A DNA stretch of 7,865 nt from Tannerellaceae bacterium (GTDB lineage: Bacteria; Bacteroidota; Bacteroidia; Bacteroidales; Tannerellaceae), in NCBI GenBank assembly GCA_031279915.1, contig JAITHO010000147.1, positions 1 through 7,865 of the forward strand, read 5' to 3'. A program made the position numbers and the translations under genes. A model generated the notes under the pieces. It was not told the DNA's origin. It did not search any database and worked only from the letters and a program-made list of their open reading frames with translations. Of the stretch, positions 6,930-7,865 are shown piece after piece. Numbering within the stretch: position 1 is the first letter of the stretch; each line of letters begins with the position of its first letter.

Positions 6930-7823
6930 TTATTTTTTCTCCTTTTTGAGCGATTCCTCAAGCCCTTCCTGCGCGGCAGTATGATTCGGATTTAGCTCCA
7001 AAGCTTTCCTGAAAGCCATTATCGCATCCCCGTATTGCTTGGTTGAGAAGTAAACCTGGCCCAGATTATTGTGGGCATCAGCATCGTCGGGGCGCATTTC
7101 AGCATACTTCGTAAATGCCTGGAGCGCATCGTCGTATCGTTCCTGAAGATGGTAATCGTATCCAAGGTAAAGATAGCCCTGGGCGAATCCGGGATCCACG
7201 CGAACAGCCTTCTGATACGATTCAATAGCCTGATCGATGGCCTCAAAGCGGTCGAACAACACTCCCATGAAGTAATGCGTATCCGGACTGACGGAATCGA
7301 GGGGAAGCGCCTGTGCAAAAGTCTCCAAAGCCAGTTCATACTCTTCCTGCAAGTAGTAAAGGAAGCCCAGGTTCTTATATCCCGAAGGATTCTCCGGAGC
7401 AATATCAATCATCATTTGGTAAGCCTTTTCCGCCTCCGGATAATTATTCATCTGTTCGTAAATACTGCCGAGATTAGCGTAGGCAGTAAGGCAATCAGGC
7501 TGTATGCCAATGGCCCGCTTATAGATAGCGATAGCTTGCTCCGGCCAATCCATCGCCACATACACCTGCCCCAGGTGCAGATGAGCCTCAAGATGCGACG
7601 GCCTCGCAGCGATAGCCTTATTATAGGCAGTGATAGCCTTATCATACTCCTTATTATTCTCATATTCTATGCCTTGTTTGTACGCTTTTTCAGCGCCGTC
7701 GCTACACGACATCATACCTCCGGCCAACATTATCATGGCCGCAATCGCCAATGTCGCAATGAACAGTTTGCCCCGCCAAAGCCTTCCGCCAACAAAAAAA
7801 TCTGCTTTCTGATTATCCTTCAT
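6930..7823 (-). CDS. Membrane-anchored protein with seven TPR repeats
   Basis: A 297-residue protein. After a long basic N-region (residues 1-19, including R14, R17 and K19) comes a hydrophobic segment (20-36) and then MMSC with Cys40. This could be a lipoprotein signal with an imperfect lipobox or an uncleaved membrane anchor; no alternative in-frame start shortens the N-region. From about residue 43 to 280 it consists of seven consecutive 34-residue tetratricopeptide repeats (starting about 43, 77, 111, 145, 179, 213 and 247). They show the usual pattern of a small or Gly residue at position 8, Tyr near 11, Ala at 20 and Pro near 32, for example NLGQVYFSTKQYGDAIMAFR. A Lys/Glu-rich tail ends the protein. 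TPR superhelices bind peptides or partner proteins, so an envelope scaffolding or assembly role is likely but the partner is unknown. It is the first gene of the - strand pair with the GH2 enzyme. The start is preceded by AT-rich DNA without a Shine-Dalgarno sequence. Confidence 0.9.
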   Translation of the reverse strand: MKDNQKADFFVGGRLWRGKLFIATLAIAAMIMLAGGMMSCSDGAEKAYKQGIEYENNKEYDKAITAYNKAIAARPSHLEAHLHLGQVYVAMDWPEQAIAIYKRAIGIQPDCLTAYANLGSIYEQMNNYPEAEKAYQMMIDIAPENPSGYKNLGFLYYLQEEYELALETFAQALPLDSVSPDTHYFMGVLFDRFEAIDQAIESYQKAVRVDPGFAQGYLYLGYDYHLQERYDDALQAFTKYAEMRPDDADAHNNLGQVYFSTKQYGDAIMAFRKALELNPNHTAAQEGLEESLKKEKK

Positions 7824-7854
7824 ATATATTAAGTATTACAAAATCAATAGGTCA

Positions 7855-7862
7855 CAAAAATA
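7855..7862 (-). promoter_or_regulatory. Putative -7 promoter box for the TPR-GH2 operon (TATTTTTG)
   Basis: On the - strand these bases read TATTTTTG, matching TAnnTTTG. The box ends 31 bases before the ATG of the TPR gene, which is a reasonable promoter distance. The matching -33 TTTG would lie beyond the right edge of the window and cannot be checked. Confidence 0.45.
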
Positions 7863-7865
7863 GAG

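Noticed and set aside
7071..7832. A 253-codon open frame on the + strand opposite the TPR gene
   Set aside because: It is antisense to clear TPR repeats. Its translation shows no recognisable domain, and its length follows from the composition of the opposite strand.

Overview
The window looks like a chromosomal segment of a Bacteroidota bacterium, probably from the Bacteroidales. Several signs point that way. Two lipoproteins have a Cys at residue 19, and there are secreted GH20 and GH2 glycosidases. No Shine-Dalgarno sequence precedes any start codon, and two sites match the Bacteroidota -7 box TAnnTTTG. GC content is about half in the genes and clearly lower in the first 430 bases. The genus cannot be named from this sequence.

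Layout: (1) Bases 1 to about 436 hold no credible gene. They hold a degenerate tandem array with a period of almost exactly 41 bp, about ten and a half units, which probably continues beyond the left edge. A putative -7 box follows at 487-494. (2) Bases 517-4094 on the + strand form a two-gene operon with an 11 bp gap. It encodes an alpha/beta-hydrolase lipoprotein and a multidomain GH20 beta-N-acetylhexosaminidase lipoprotein with a C-terminal PA14-like domain. (3) Bases 4095-4233 are a convergent junction with a strong rho-independent terminator. (4) Bases 7823-4234 on the - strand form a second probable operon with a 44 bp gap: a membrane-anchored protein with seven TPRs, then a secreted GH2 enzyme. 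The GH2 enzyme resembles the endo-beta-mannosidase / exo-beta-D-glucosaminidase branch of that family. A -7 box for this operon sits at the right edge.

How the genes may work together (inference): the GH20 enzyme removes terminal beta-linked GlcNAc or GalNAc. The GH2 enzyme would cleave a beta-mannoside or beta-glucosaminide. The hydrolase may remove an acyl or ester group. The TPR protein may be an envelope scaffold. This would suit scavenging of amino-sugar glycans such as N-glycan cores or chitin/chitosan fragments in the periplasm or at the outer membrane. No SusC/SusD pair, sulfatase or regulator lies in the window, so it is not a complete polysaccharide utilization locus as seen here.

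The structure least explained by known features is the 41 bp array. It combines a recurring CCAGCA half-site, often followed by a dyad partner, with an A-tract once per unit. Two distinct unit subtypes are arranged symmetrically at its right end.
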